A stretch of 64,000 nucleotides of DNA from Tritrichomonas musculus. Lineage: Eukaryota > Parabasalia > Tritrichomonadida > Tritrichomonadidae. The notes under the pieces were generated by a model. That model worked only from the letters and a program-made list of their open reading frames with translations. It was not told the DNA's origin and did no database searches. Both the position numbers and the translations under genes were made by a program. This document shows, piece by piece, positions 18,774-30,209 of this stretch (position 1 is its first letter; each line of letters begins with the position of its first letter). The stretch is taken from positions 992,001-1,056,000 of the forward strand of contig JAPFFF010000010.1 of NCBI GenBank assembly GCA_039105265.1, in the 5' to 3' direction.

Positions 18774-21266
18774 ATGAGTATTCATGAATATTTCATCCAT
18801 TTGAAAGAAGTTAACGATAAAATCATCGATTTTGTAGATAATGAAGATATTGGCGATGATGATTTTCAAGAATTAATTAAAGATATAAAAGGTCATAAAC
18901 TTCCAGATAATCATGCAAATTTCAAATCTCTACTTTATTTAATTTTAAACATTGCAAACAACCACCATCGCAGAATTAACTTTTTTGACAAAATTTTCCA
19001 AATATTGCGGTACTTTCAGCATGAAATAAAAGAATATTTTTCAAATGATGCAATTTTCTTAATTTTTGAGAGCAATAAAAGAATTCTTTTATTTTTAATT
19101 GAAGAAAAAATGATGACAATTAACGAAGGCATAGTTTACAAACTTAGAAGCCCCAAATACAAAAAAGCAAAATATCCCCAATATTTTTTCCCTGAAATTC
19201 AAAATTACAGTCATGTATTCAAAAGAAGAAAAGTCCAGCCACTTCCAGAAAAGCTCGATTTGTCACCAAAAAATGAAGAGGAGCCTGAAGATCTAGGCTG
19301 GATTGATGATATGTCGATCAAGTTACCTGAAAATTTTGACCATAACCGAAAAATTGGAGAGAATGACCAGTACATTTGTCAATTGATCCAGCGAGATTCT
19401 ATTGATGAATTTGTTAGTTACATTAACCAACAATGCATTCCGCTCGATTTTGAAATAGAGAATTCAATTTACGAAACTAATTCTTTTTTGATTAAGAAAG
19501 GAAAACACTCATTAATTGAATATGCCTTTTTCTATGGTAGTGAAAGCATTTTCAACTTTTTGAAAATGTCAGGTGTTGAATTGACGCCATTATTGTGGAT
19601 TTATTCAATTCACAGCCAGAATGCGAGCATGTTTCACGTCCTTGAAAGCCAAAAAGTTGATTTTCCATCAAAAAGCAACTATTATCTTTTGAAAGAGTGT
19701 ATAAAATGCCATCATAACAATTTCTACAATTACATTTTAGAGAATTTTCAATCAGGCGACGATCAAAATGAATTGAAAATTCTTCTAAAAAGTCTCAAAT
19801 ATTACAATTTCGCGTACATTGAAGATAAGCAAATTGGCATAGCTTTGTATAAAGATTTAATTAGGTTTGATTATTTCCCTATCGTTGACATTCTTCTGAA
19901 AAATGAGGATATTGACATTAACCAATTGTATGAATGTCAACACTACGTAAGGGTGAATTGGCATGGAATGAGAATTGATGGATATGACCGTGAAACAGCA
20001 CTTTATATTGCAGCACTAGCAGGCAGAATTGAAATTGTAAAGCTTTTATTGTCATATGAAAGCATTGACATCAATAAATATTCTTATATATATAATCATG
20101 ATGAATCTATGAAGATAAGCGCGACACCATTGCATTGTGCTATTAATAATGGTAATCTTGAAATTGTAAAAATTTTATTAGATGATAAAAGAATTGATGC
20201 TCACATATATCTAACAAATAATAAATCCTGGCCTGAAAGGACGCCATTTTGGTTGGCAGTTAGTAATGAAAATCTAGCAATGACCAAGCTTTTATTAACT
20301 TATAATAAAGTTGATCCTAATTATTCAAATCACTGTAGTAATCCATTACCATTGTTATTGGCAGTTGACAGCGAAAATATTGAAATGATAAAACTATTGT
20401 TGAACTGTGGAAAGATTGATCTTTTTGAAACAGTCACATGCAGTAGATGGAATTTGTTCAAATGGAAAATAATCACAGAAGAAACAGCCTTATTTCTTGC
20501 TATTTTAAGGAATAATTTAGAAATTGTTAATCTTTTATTAGCATGTAAAAGATATGACGTCAATGTTCCTGTGAGACGATATAATGAGGAATTGGTGCAA
20601 GAGTTGTCCATTCTTGATATTGCAATTGAGAAAAAGAATTTGGGTATTATAAAGAGTTTGATATCTTCTGGAAGAATTGATATTAATTTGTTATCTAAAT
20701 CGTTTGATGATAGAGACAAAGGAAAACAACAAAATGAAGAAGAATATGAAGAAACTTATTCTTCATTGGAATATAATAGAGCACCACTAACTTATTCTAT
20801 TGAAAGAAATAACCTTTTCATCGTCAAGCTTTTCTTGGAATCTCCTGAAATTGACGTTAATAACGTAAGCACTGTCATTATAACAAAAATATTGGAGAAG
20901 GATGAGTATAAAGAAGTCAAAAAATTGACCGAAATTGAATCTACTCCTTTGACAGCAGCAATAAAAGTGGGAAATGCTGAAATCGTTAGATTGTTGTTGC
21001 TAAATAAAAATATTGACGTCAATTTCATAGTGAAAACTTACCATGATACAACAATAAGGGAATATGAATATTATGATACTGAAAAAAAATCTCATGGCGT
21101 GGAGGACCAAACACCTTTGCACATGGCAGTGAAAAGTGGAAATTTGAAAATAATTAGTCTCTTATTGCAACATAAAAATATTGATCCCAATATTGAAGAT
21201 GAGAAAAAGAAAAGGCCAATTGATTACGCAAAGAATGATAAAATTAGGGAATTATTCAAACATTAA
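18774..21266 (+). CDS. Full-length DUF3447/ankyrin-repeat protein
   Basis: 830 residues from MSIHEYFIHLKEVNDKI, unbroken. The N-terminal helical region carries NHHRR (63-67). A short charged linker (about 140-185) follows. The DUF3447 region runs from GENDQYICQLI through IEYAFFYGS, IYSIHSQNASMFHVLE to IKCHHN (about 311-316). From about 375 to the end there are around ten ankyrin repeats, for example ETALYIAALAGRIEIVKLLL and TPLHMAVKSGNLKIISLLL, each followed by IDxN. This is the intact model for the split copies at 5127 and 37591. Here the C-terminus is purely ankyrin, with no BspA-like repeats. Function is likely protein-protein interaction; no enzymatic, membrane or targeting signal is visible. 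Confidence 0.9.
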   Translation: MSIHEYFIHLKEVNDKIIDFVDNEDIGDDDFQELIKDIKGHKLPDNHANFKSLLYLILNIANNHHRRINFFDKIFQILRYFQHEIKEYFSNDAIFLIFESNKRILLFLIEEKMMTINEGIVYKLRSPKYKKAKYPQYFFPEIQNYSHVFKRRKVQPLPEKLDLSPKNEEEPEDLGWIDDMSIKLPENFDHNRKIGENDQYICQLIQRDSIDEFVSYINQQCIPLDFEIENSIYETNSFLIKKGKHSLIEYAFFYGSESIFNFLKMSGVELTPLLWIYSIHSQNASMFHVLESQKVDFPSKSNYYLLKECIKCHHNNFYNYILENFQSGDDQNELKILLKSLKYYNFAYIEDKQIGIALYKDLIRFDYFPIVDILLKNEDIDINQLYECQHYVRVNWHGMRIDGYDRETALYIAALAGRIEIVKLLLSYESIDINKYSYIYNHDESMKISATPLHCAINNGNLEIVKILLDDKRIDAHIYLTNNKSWPERTPFWLAVSNENLAMTKLLLTYNKVDPNYSNHCSNPLPLLLAVDSENIEMIKLLLNCGKIDLFETVTCSRWNLFKWKIITEETALFLAILRNNLEIVNLLLACKRYDVNVPVRRYNEELVQELSILDIAIEKKNLGIIKSLISSGRIDINLLSKSFDDRDKGKQQNEEEYEETYSSLEYNRAPLTYSIERNNLFIVKLFLESPEIDVNNVSTVIITKILEKDEYKEVKKLTEIESTPLTAAIKVGNAEIVRLLLLNKNIDVNFIVKTYHDTTIREYEYYDTEKKSHGVEDQTPLHMAVKSGNLKIISLLLQHKNIDPNIEDEKKKRPIDYAKNDKIRELFKH

Positions 21267-22366
21267 CTAGACTTAATCTTAATAAAAATTTTATCACGAA
21301 TAAAAGAAATTGGAGTCTTTTTTTTTCCTTCCTCTAAATAAATTGTAATTGAATTTATAGATTTTCAAGTTGCTTGTTTTATATAACTATGTTTCATTTG
21401 GTTATAGGCCTTATTTTTTTTACATCACAAACAAACGTATTTTTAACGTATTTTTTCATAAAAAAACGATTGCATAAACAAATGATAACGAAATTAATAT
21501 TGAATAATGCATAAACAAACTTAAAAGCTTGGAAAATACTTAATGAGAAGTAATTATTTAAAAATATTCAATATTAATTTCAAAAAATACTCATATGGTA
21601 TCTAAGATATAAGTTAGCCGGCACAAAGAATCTAATCTATATTAAGTAACATATTTAAATACATAGAATGGATGGAGAGTAGATGTTCTTTTGAATATTA
21701 CATTTGGTGATGAAAAATACAATTAGAGCATAAATTGAACGATATTTTGATGTTAAATAAATTCTAAAAGGATAAGATCCTTATTATTAGTAAACATACA
21801 AATATTGAAATTATTGATTTTAAAAGTCGGTAAATTTCAACTTAATTTTATTCAATTATTCTTTGATATGATAATGTAAGCATATTTAGGTTTATTGTCC
21901 AAGATAAAAATGTTGAATGTATTTATATTCTCTCAAAAAATGAATTATATTGAATAGTTTTTTGAGAGATATCACAATTATTTCACATATCATTCTCAAT
22001 TATTTCCTATAGTTAAATCGTTTATAATAGCTCATATCTAATGTTATTCCTCAGTGGAATTCAAAAATTAAGATTTGGAAAAAAGAGATATTTAGAGATC
22101 ATTTTGCCGATGAAGTTCTTTTTTTATTATTATTACTTTAATAAAATATGTAGCATATAAAAATCATAAATATATTAAAATAACTTTTCAAAACAATGCA
22201 TATAACGAGACAATGCAAACTAACTACGCCTTTAAATTGAAAATTATATCGATTATTGAGATATAACAAGCCTAGGATTAAATAAAATCAAAAAATTCTT
22301 AAAAAATAAAATTATTTATTGATTATTATGGCAGGAAAAAGATTATAGTCATTTTAGTAATTCTTT
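21267..22366. other. Intergenic
   Basis: 1.1 kb of A+T-rich DNA. No frame with family features and no repeat that I can support. Confidence 0.5.
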
Positions 22367-22768
22367 TCATTCTTTTTCTCTTTCTTGTAAATTCATACTT
22401 CCTGGTTTTGGAATAATTCCACTTTGTAACATTTGCATCAATTGCTGTTGAATGATTGTTGACATGTTGCTCATAATGTTAGCATTCTGGTTGGACAATT
22501 CTGTTACTTGTGTTTGAAGGTTATCAATGGTACCTTTATATTCATTTAAAGTTTTTTCCAGTTGTTCATTTTTATCTTTCAGGTCATTGATAACTTTTTC
22601 CTGTTTTTCATTTTTATCTTTCAGGTCATTGATAGTTTTTTCCTGTTTTTCATTTTTCTTCTTCAGGTCATTGATAGCTTGTTCTTGTTCTTTATTTTTA
22701 GTTTTCAGGTCATTAATAGTTCTTTCTAGTTGAGAATTTTTATTTTTCAGATTATTTATTTCTGCCAT
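22367..22768 (-). CDS. Coiled-coil protein with 14-residue repeats
   Basis: 133 residues from MAEINNLKNKNSQLERT. Residues about 1-85 are a continuous coiled coil built from five or six 14-residue units (INDLKxKNEKQEKT, two heptads each), matching a 42-bp tandem repeat in the DNA. The C-terminal part is Gln/Met-rich (NIMSNMSTIIQQQLMQMLQ) and ends PGSMNLQEREKE. The frame is also open upstream of the ATG, so a longer N-terminus is possible. Similar short coiled-coil proteins are common in trichomonads. I assign no function; dimerisation through the coil is expected. Confidence 0.65.
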   Translation of the reverse strand: MAEINNLKNKNSQLERTINDLKTKNKEQEQAINDLKKKNEKQEKTINDLKDKNEKQEKVINDLKDKNEQLEKTLNEYKGTIDNLQTQVTELSNQNANIMSNMSTIIQQQLMQMLQSGIIPKPGSMNLQEREKE

Positions 22769-23017
22769 TTGTTGTGGTGATGGTTGTGAAATATTGGATG
22801 AAATGTTATAAAAAAATAAAGACGTTATGAGAGAGTTATTTGAATTCTATACAAAAATGTATGTTGAATTTCATTAAAAAGATTTTGGATTTCCATAAAC
22901 TTGCATTTCGAATTTCATTAATTTTTTATTCAAAATGATATTGAATATTTGTTTGGAATGATAAACAATTTCCAATCAAACGTAAAAAAAATATGCACAG
23001 CAAATTACATAAATTAT

Positions 23018-23240
23018 TTGTTGAAATTTGATAAAATATTTGTTGAAATTTGATAAAATATTTGTTGAAATTTGATAAAATATTTGTTGAAATTTTATTA
23101 AAATATTTGTTGAAATGAGATAAAATATTTTTTGAAATTTCATAAAATATTTGTCGAAATTGGATAAAATATTTGTTGAAATCACATAAAATATTTGTTG
23201 AAATGTAATAAAATATTTGTTGAAATTACATAAAATGACT
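23018..23240. repeat. 22-bp minisatellite
   Basis: About ten tandem units of GAAATTTGATAAAATATTTG plus TT, the first few nearly identical and later ones diverging (GAAATCACATAAAATATTTG, GAAATGTAATAAAATATTTG). Related degenerate units (GAAATT, CATGAAATTT) trail off to about 23350. A 69-codon minus frame across it is only the translation of the repeat. Confidence 0.85.
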
Positions 23241-24584
23241 CATGAAATTTTATAAGATTTGAAATTGATATTCCATGAATAATTGTTGAAATATAATAAA
23301 AAAAAACTCATGGAATTTCATTGAATGCTTTTGTTGAAATTAAGTTAAGAACATGTTTGAACTTGATGAAACAAATTGGGGAAATCATCATGAATAAGAA
23401 AATAAGAGAATTTTTGGTGGCTGAATGAATACAAAAAAAAAAAAAGTACAAAAACTAATTCTACAAGCTTACAAATTAAAATCACACTTTCAAAAAAAAC
23501 AATTAATTTTCGAAACTTGAAAATGATAGAAAATATAATAAGTCAAACTTTTTGAGTGAATTATATTCGGAGTACTTTTGGTAAACAATACTTGTTCATG
23601 TTGCTCCTCAATTCTTTCAAACTTTCTCTTGTTCTTTTGTTCTTTGATTCATAAATTTTATTCAACTTTGGTTTCCAATAAAATTTATTCAAAATTAAAA
23701 AGCCAAAGTTAAATCCTATCTCTATATTGCAAATATTATAAATTAACTTTGGCTTCAACTCGTTGAATTGAAATTGAAAAAGGAGAAAAAGTGACTTATT
23801 TTTGGACGATCATTTTCAATGCCATTTGCCACGTTGACAACGTCGCTTCGTTATCAAGATTCTTGATAAAAAATTAAAAGTAAAAGTCTCTTTTTTTATA
23901 TTCCTTATTTGAAGATTTGCACAATGAAATATGGAGATACTTGATATAAATTGTTTGAAAATCAGTGTAATGAATATATTTATACTAAAACAGATTTTTT
24001 TTATAAAATTTTAATTTTATAATCTAAACTTTTTATCACAATGTTTTTTTCCCATAAAAACCATTTATTTTTTTGTTAAATGAAGTTTAAGTCTTTTTTT
24101 CAAATGAAATGCACCAGATTGATTTGTTTTGCAAAAAGATTAGAGCTAAAGATTCTTAGATGATAATAAAAGAGCAAAATTTTCGTTAAAAAAATAAAAA
24201 TATAAATAAAAATATTGATAAAAATGTTTTCTTAGGATTCCATACAAAATCATTATTTTTTTTTTGCAAAAAAAAAGTTCAAGAAAAAATATATAACAAA
24301 AAAATTAGGTTAAAAAATAATTTCTTTCTGTTTCATACGATTAAAAGAAAAAATTAAGAAAATATCGGCAAAACCAAGTGTCAAAGATTATTTTCCTCAA
24401 AAAATTTTATTGAATAAAACATACAATATTTGAGTGATTATATCAAAAAATTCAATATTTTCAAATAACGAATTCAAAAAAAAATATCAATTCAATAGGA
24501 TATTGATAATCATTCAAATTATCATTGAAATAAATAATTATTTCACAGATCATAAACTAAATAAAAAACATTGAAAAAAAAGAA
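23241..24584. other. Intergenic
   Basis: A+T-rich. A 65-codon minus frame (23561-23758) has no family motif. Within it, TTAACTTTGGCTT and AACTTTGGTTTCC are a near-direct pair about 70 bases apart. Confidence 0.45.
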
Positions 24585-24594
24585 TCATTTTTTT
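24585..24594 (+). promoter_or_regulatory. Candidate initiator (Inr) element
   Basis: TCATTTTTTT ends a few bases before the chosen kinase ATG at 24598 (A+1 to ATG is 12 bases), the short spacing usual for trichomonad genes. If correct, it rules out the upstream ATG at 24571 as start. Confidence 0.35.
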
Positions 24595-24597
24595 AAA

Positions 24598-25641
24598 ATG
24601 ATTGAAGTCGTAAGCGAACAAATGCGAGATGCTGTTTCCAAATATGGCTATGAATTTGTTAACTTCATTGGCTTTGGCTCGTCATCAAGCGTTTCTTTGT
24701 GCAAAGGAAAAATATGCCAACAGCAATTTGCAATAAAAAGGTCCAATAAACAAATATCACCTGAAGAATATAACTCATTAATTTCTCTTAGTCATCCTAA
24801 TGTAATCAGCCTTTATAAAGTTTTCAATGACGAAGATTATCAGTATTTGGTAATGGAATATTGTTCAAAAGGCACAATTGCTCAACAAGGTAAGCTTGCC
24901 CCAGAAAAGTTCATTTATTATGCTAAACAAATGCTTGAAGCACTAGTTTACTGTCATTCAAGAGACATTTCTCATTTTAATATTAAACCAGAAAATATGC
25001 TTATTGACCAATATGACCATATCAAGCTCTGCGACTTTGCTGTTGCTCAAGAGTTTGATATGAAAAAGAAATCAAAAGATAAGGAAGATTTCAGTTCAAT
25101 TGTTTATTCAGCTCCAGAAATTCTTCAACACAAAAAATATGTTCCATTTCAGACTGATATTTGGGCTTTGGGTATTACTTTTTATTATATGGCAGTTGGA
25201 CATTTACCATTCATAATGGAAACAAAAGAAGAAACAAGAAAAGCAGCCGTCTTCTGTGAATTGAGTTTTGGTAATGCCAAAATCGATCCCCAAATTCGTT
25301 TCCTTATTAGCAAAATGATTACGAAGAACGCAGGTGAAAGACCATCGGCCGAAAAACTTCTCAAATTCCCAATTTTCCAATCGACCAAATATTCTAAGAA
25401 AATTAATAAGTTGGCTTCTGGTGGAAGAAAGAATTCCATCGGATTCGGAAGTTCAGCCAACTTTTTCTTAACAAAGTCATCAGCCACATTTGAAGATGAG
25501 AACGCTGATCCATTCACAGTTTCTGATAACGATAACAATAATGTAATTCCTTTATCGGAAGTTCATTGTTATCGAAGCGTTGCAATACATCCAAGCATTT
25601 TGAACCTTAGTACTCACCATCTTTTGGCTAAGCCAAATTAA
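24598..25641 (+). CDS. CAMK-like kinase, probable pseudokinase
   Basis: 347 residues from MIEVVSEQMRDAVSKYG. A kinase domain covers about 18-275: glycine-rich loop GFGSSSSVSLCKG, lysine FAIKRS (K47), catalytic-loop HFNIKPEN (126-133), DFA in place of DFG (146-148), YSAPEIL, and DIWALGITFYYM. The catalytic Asp of HRD is Asn (N128), while the loop's other residues and the DFG Asp are kept. Loss of that base normally abolishes phosphotransfer, so this is predicted to bind ATP but not act as a kinase. The C-terminal 70 residues are Ser/Asn/Asp-rich and unstructured. HFDIKPEN-type loops occur in active trichomonad CAMK kinases, so the Asp-to-Asn change is the notable point. Confidence 0.85.
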   Translation: MIEVVSEQMRDAVSKYGYEFVNFIGFGSSSSVSLCKGKICQQQFAIKRSNKQISPEEYNSLISLSHPNVISLYKVFNDEDYQYLVMEYCSKGTIAQQGKLAPEKFIYYAKQMLEALVYCHSRDISHFNIKPENMLIDQYDHIKLCDFAVAQEFDMKKKSKDKEDFSSIVYSAPEILQHKKYVPFQTDIWALGITFYYMAVGHLPFIMETKEETRKAAVFCELSFGNAKIDPQIRFLISKMITKNAGERPSAEKLLKFPIFQSTKYSKKINKLASGGRKNSIGFGSSANFFLTKSSATFEDENADPFTVSDNDNNNVIPLSEVHCYRSVAIHPSILNLSTHHLLAKPN

Positions 25642-26689
25642 TTTAAATTTTATAAATTTGCGTTTTATTTTTATTTAAAAATAAATAAGTAAATGACGGA
25701 TTTTTTTACAAATCATTCTGGTTATATTTTATATTTGCATTTGAATCATTTCGAAAGTCCATTGCTTCAGAGAAATTTATATGAGATTTTGAAAATGATT
25801 TTATGCAATTTTCAATTGAAATATTGCAAAATTGACACAAATTTCATAGAAGCACCATATCAATTTTAGGTGTTCAGACTTTTAAATTCATTCCTAACAA
25901 AACAATTGAATTGATTTCTATCAATTCATTTGAAAAAAAAAAAAAAAAAAAAAAAAAAAACATTGAAAAAGTATGCATTCTCGATTAATTATTGATAATG
26001 AATAAATATCAAAGATGCTTTCAGGACTCGCCATTGAAGATTTTAAAATTAAAGTCATTTAAATATATTAGATTTTTACATTTATGTATAAAATATTGAA
26101 GCAGTATAAAAAGTTGTAGTACTTTTTTAAAAAATATTAAATTTTCGAATGAAGAAGATGAGAAAATATAATGCATTTTATTATTAGCACTGTGTTTTAT
26201 TTCAAAATTAAATTGGATATATTGATTCTATGTATGCCATTACATAATAAATAAAAATAAAACTAGTCATTATTATTAACATTTATGATAAAAATAGATT
26301 TTTTTTTTTTTTAAGGCCGTTTAAAATTTATCAAAATTAAATTTTGTTGAAATTTTTGTTTTGAAGAGTAATTTAGTTAAATTAGTTTTTCATAATTATA
26401 ATTTAAACATTTTTTCCAAAAAGCTCATTTTATTTATATCAGAGACTTTTAAATATTATAATTTTTATCAAAAAGTATTCTTTAATAATATAGTAGAGAA
26501 ATAAACAAAAAGTATAATCTATTTGTTTCCATTTTATATGTATAAAAGGTCTATTATATTATAATTGATATCGTTTCAGCAATTTAGGTATAAGGAGTAT
26601 TAATAGACATGCTTAACTAAAATAACATAACATATAGAAGTTTAATTATTATCATGATAATTTCAAATCAACCTAAAGGCTTCGGGAAA
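25642..26689. other. Intergenic with a poly-A tract
   Basis: A+T-rich spacer. A run of 28 A lies at 25933-25960. No gene is seen. Confidence 0.5.
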
Positions 26690-27674
26690 ACACTTACTAT
26701 ATACTACTGCCTGCATCCCCAATGGACTTAGTCCATTAATTTATTTAGCTTTTTGAATTGAGACTTCTTTTGGTGTAATATAATTTGGATAGCGATACTA
26801 TAAAATTTTTGTCAGAAAATATAATATATGTTTAAAAAATAAGAATTAAAGTCTTCTTTTGCAAGATTCCATTTTGGTAAAAAGAATAAAAAGCAATTAA
26901 TCTAAGCAGTTTATTATTGGGAAAGTTGGTCAATAAAAAATTCAAAAATAAATGAATTAAAGAATCTATCAAATGTAGAATATTGTTCAATTGATGATGT
27001 TGAATTTGGTCCTTGAAATGTAACTCCATCAATAATATTAGAAATTCTCAAAAGCTATAAAAGATATCTGCTTTATGTTTTACATCAATTGCAATTGATC
27101 TCCGAGCCAAAGGTTCAAGCGGTCTTTTTTATATTTAATTTTCAAACGCTTGATGGAAGCAAAAGAATCCAAATAGTAAATATGGAAATGAGAGATAATA
27201 AAAAAAAAAAAAAAAAAAAAAAAAAATACTTGCTAGTTTTGAAGAATATAGCTGCTTAGTATTTTTTCCATTTGTATTATTTACTGATGTTTTACAACCA
27301 GAAATTTTGCCTATTGAATTCAAGAAAACAGTTATGCTTTATATCATATGATAAAACACCTATCTCCTCAGATATTTATGTCATTATACTTTTGTCAATA
27401 ACAAAAAAAGTAAACAAGATACATATTTTAACATTTTCCAATTATACAGATAGTGATTTAAATAGGTTCGGATATTTAATTAGGTTCCCTCAATTTTTTA
27501 AATTAAAATGAAAAAGAAACTTTTTTATAATTTTTCTCATTCTATTTAAATATTTTTTAAAAAAATAATCTTAGAGTTAATTACCTTAACTCTAATAAAA
27601 CAAATTGGCAATATAATAAATTATTCTTTAATGTATTTTAATCAAATTTCTAAAAGTGAATTTATATCTGTAAA

Positions 27675-27716
<42 letters not shown>

Positions 27717-28095
27717 ATTAATAGTTGGGCTGACTACACGTGAATAAGGTGGCATATATGCATGATTAATAACTAACCCCAAATGGATGATTTCTTTGCC
27801 CAGCAGGAATTTCATCCATTTGAATATTTAAATCCCATATTTCTTTGAATCCGTTATTTTCAATCAAACTTTTTGTATCAAAAAAATAGTTGGTGGTTTA
27901 TTTGAATTTTCATTTTTGATACCTGCTTTATTAAAAGAAACTCTGATATTAAAAGAATTCGCACAACTTTGTTAGTTTTTAATTATTTTTATAACAATAT
28001 TATCTAATACTGGCTCATTTAAATCTCTATCTAAAAACTGATTTTCTTTTTTAAACAGACCAAAATGTAACAAGTCAAGCCCTTGAAATAAATTT
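26690..28095 (-). other. Heavily decayed coding remnants, unknown family
   Basis: Minus-strand stretches with clear protein-like composition (around 26830-27120, 27330-27500 and 27770-28095), all heavily broken. They do not match any host gene family in this window. They sit beside a tyrosine-recombinase fossil and may belong to the same old mobile or virus-like element, but I cannot name a family. Runs of 27 A (27200-27226) and 38 T (27678-27715) interrupt the region. Confidence 0.35.
27678..27715. repeat. 38-base poly-T tract
   Basis: Uninterrupted run of T, the longest homopolymer in the window; length is likely to be unstable or mis-assembled. Confidence 0.9.
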
Positions 28096-28204
28096 GTAGT
28101 ACAGCTGTTTAGGAAATAGAATTATTTTTTTGGGAAATAAATTTTTTTTTTTTAGGAAATAGATTAGCAACGATTATTTTACATTGTATATCTTTTTATA
28201 TCTT

Positions 28205-28917
28205 TTTATAAACATACACTAAAAGCATATATAACTAGCTTATCTCACTATTTTAGAAGCAACAATTTAGAAAATCTTACATTAACTAATGAATTTAAAA
28301 AATTTAAAAACGGTTTAAGCAGATCGTTTCGCGAAAACTCATCACCTTTTCAAAAACTTGGATTTAAGCCAGAATTTTTTTTAAAATTTATGGAAATTAA
28401 TGATGTGAATAACATTGAAAATGTTCGTATGATGTTTTATAGGTCGTTATCACTTTTTGGGTTTATAAGAATTTCAGAATTACTTAATTTAAAAAAAAAA
28501 AAGATATAATTTACGACTCAGAAAAAAACAAATTAATACTAAATATACGTTATTCAAAAACCGATCAAAACGGTCAAGGTTTTACTACTTATTTATACAA
28601 TAATAATAATAAATCTCATCACCCTCTCAAATTTATCGGATTTCTTTCAAATATAAATAATGATGATTATATAGTTCATTTAAGAGAAGATTTATTAAGA
28701 AAAAGACTTCATGATATACTAATACAACTTATTTTAGATCCACAACTGTATTCTTGGCACTCATTCGGAGGGGAGGTGCAATGATTGCATCACAGAATCA
28801 CATTGATCCTGCGGTGATAAAAAGACACGGAAGGTGGCAAAGTGAGGCATATTTATTATATGTTGATCGAGATCAAGATAAAGCAGGTCTCCAAATCAGT
28901 GATATCTTATATATTTA
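28205..28917 (+). mobile_element. Tyrosine-recombinase element fossil
   Basis: A plus-strand remnant carrying recognisable parts of a tyrosine recombinase: the first catalytic arginine context (FGFIRISELLNL), a strand-lysine region, the HxxR region and the final RHGRWxSEAYLLYV context. Eukaryotic carriers include Crypton DNA transposons and DIRS-like retroelements; the family is not decided because the rest of the element is not visible. It is broken, with about two breaks in the visible part. The core is still readable, so it is old but not ancient. Confidence 0.6.
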
Positions 28918-29141
28918 ATAAAAAATTTAATATTTTTATTATTTTATCTTTTTTAATTCAATTTTTTAACGTTTTGAGAGTATCCAACCAAAAGGAATTT
29001 TTGGAGAAATTTAAAGGAACAAAGTTCAAAAAGTGGACCATTTGAGAGATTTTTAATTTTCAGAAGTATATAAAAAAATTGAATGTTTTCTTTTTTGATA
29101 TTTAGTTTCTTCATTGCCCAGGCTTTTTATTGATATAGTTA

Positions 29142-29149
29142 GTTATAAC
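29142..29149. repeat. Left target-site duplication of hAT-1
   Basis: GTTATAAC directly before the left terminal repeat; the partner at 35049-35056 is GTTATAAG (7 of 8 bases). Eight bases is the hAT signature. Confidence 0.75.
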
Positions 29150-29338
29150 CAGTGTTTGCATTTAGTACAAATTATAATTGTAAAAGTTGGCAAAAGTTTG
29201 CAAAAAAATTGTACAAATTGTAATAAAAATTAACCAAATATTAAAAAAAAAAAAAAAAAAAAATCTTTTATTAATTCTTTATTAACCAAAAAATCATTAA
29301 CCATTAAAAAATAACGTTTTTTTTGAATATTACAATTA

Positions 29339-29446
29339 TACTACAATTTTGTATTCAAAATTCTACAATTTTAACTGAATTTTTCTATATTACAAGATTT
29401 TGTAGTTGTAATAATTCAAAGGAATATTGAATACAAAATTGTAGTA
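29339..29446. repeat. Subterminal inverted repeat in hAT-1
   Basis: TACTACAATTTTGTATTCAA (29339-29358) is repeated exactly inverted at 29427-29446. Such subterminal motifs are typical transposase-binding sites of hAT elements; that role is inferred. Confidence 0.7.
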
Positions 29447-30062
29447 TTTCTGAAGAAAATTGTAGGAATTTGCAACAAGTTGTAGCTTGATGTGCCCAAA
29501 CTATAATATTTCCAGTCTTTTCTATTTGTTAAAACTATTTTTCTATTTATATGGACATGCTTTTTTTTGCATGATCAATTATATTTTCAATTTCCCAAAT
29601 TTAAATTTAAATGTTGAAAAAAAAAATTAGAAATACTTTACATTAAAGAATGTGTATACATAAACGATCATCGAAAAATTAATTGCTTTCATCGATAATA
29701 TTTGTAATGTTATCTGTCCACCAGACAAGCATCCCACCAATCGTGGAGTAAGACAGACATCACTCCAAATTCTATCGATGGCTTTTGTATTTTTAAACGA
29801 TTGATGAATTTTAAATAGAAAAAAAAGAGATAGAAAAGATTTTTCTCTATTTGCTAAAAGAAATCACACTAAAATTCATTTTATATCATGGCACTAATTC
29901 AATTACTTAGCTTTTGAGATCATAATGTTCAAAAATGATGAAAAAAAATAAACGAATTCTATCAGATTTTTTTTTTAGATCAGCAGAACTACAATTAATT
30001 AATAATAGTCTTATGGGATTCAAATGAATCATAATTAATCATATATAATATACTAGATTCTT

Positions 30063-30209
30063 AGCCCTTCGGCGGTTTTGTAAAATACGGCTATTTGGTC
30101 GTTCATTGAATAGTTTATTTTACAAAATTTCTACGGCACACGGCAAAAGTGCAACTTTTTGAATACTTTACATAAAAAAATCTTCAATTACGGCATACGG
30201 CCGAAAGGG
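30063..30209. mobile_element. Small MITE-like element inside hAT-1
   Basis: 147 bp with imperfect inverted ends (AGCCCTTCGGCGG at the left; the complement of the right end reads CCCTTTCGGCCGT) between two copies of ATACTAGATTCTT (30050-30062, 30210-30222). It is G+C-richer than its host and repeats ACGGC motifs inside. The 13-base flanking duplication is longer than common families make, so the class is open. Confidence 0.55.

Noticed and set aside
18527-18787. 86-codon hydrophobic plus frame upstream of the DUF3447 gene
   Set aside because: Overlaps the next gene's start and shows only A+T-driven Ile/Leu/Phe/Lys composition.
22976-23185. 69-codon minus frame
   Set aside because: Translation of the 22-bp minisatellite.
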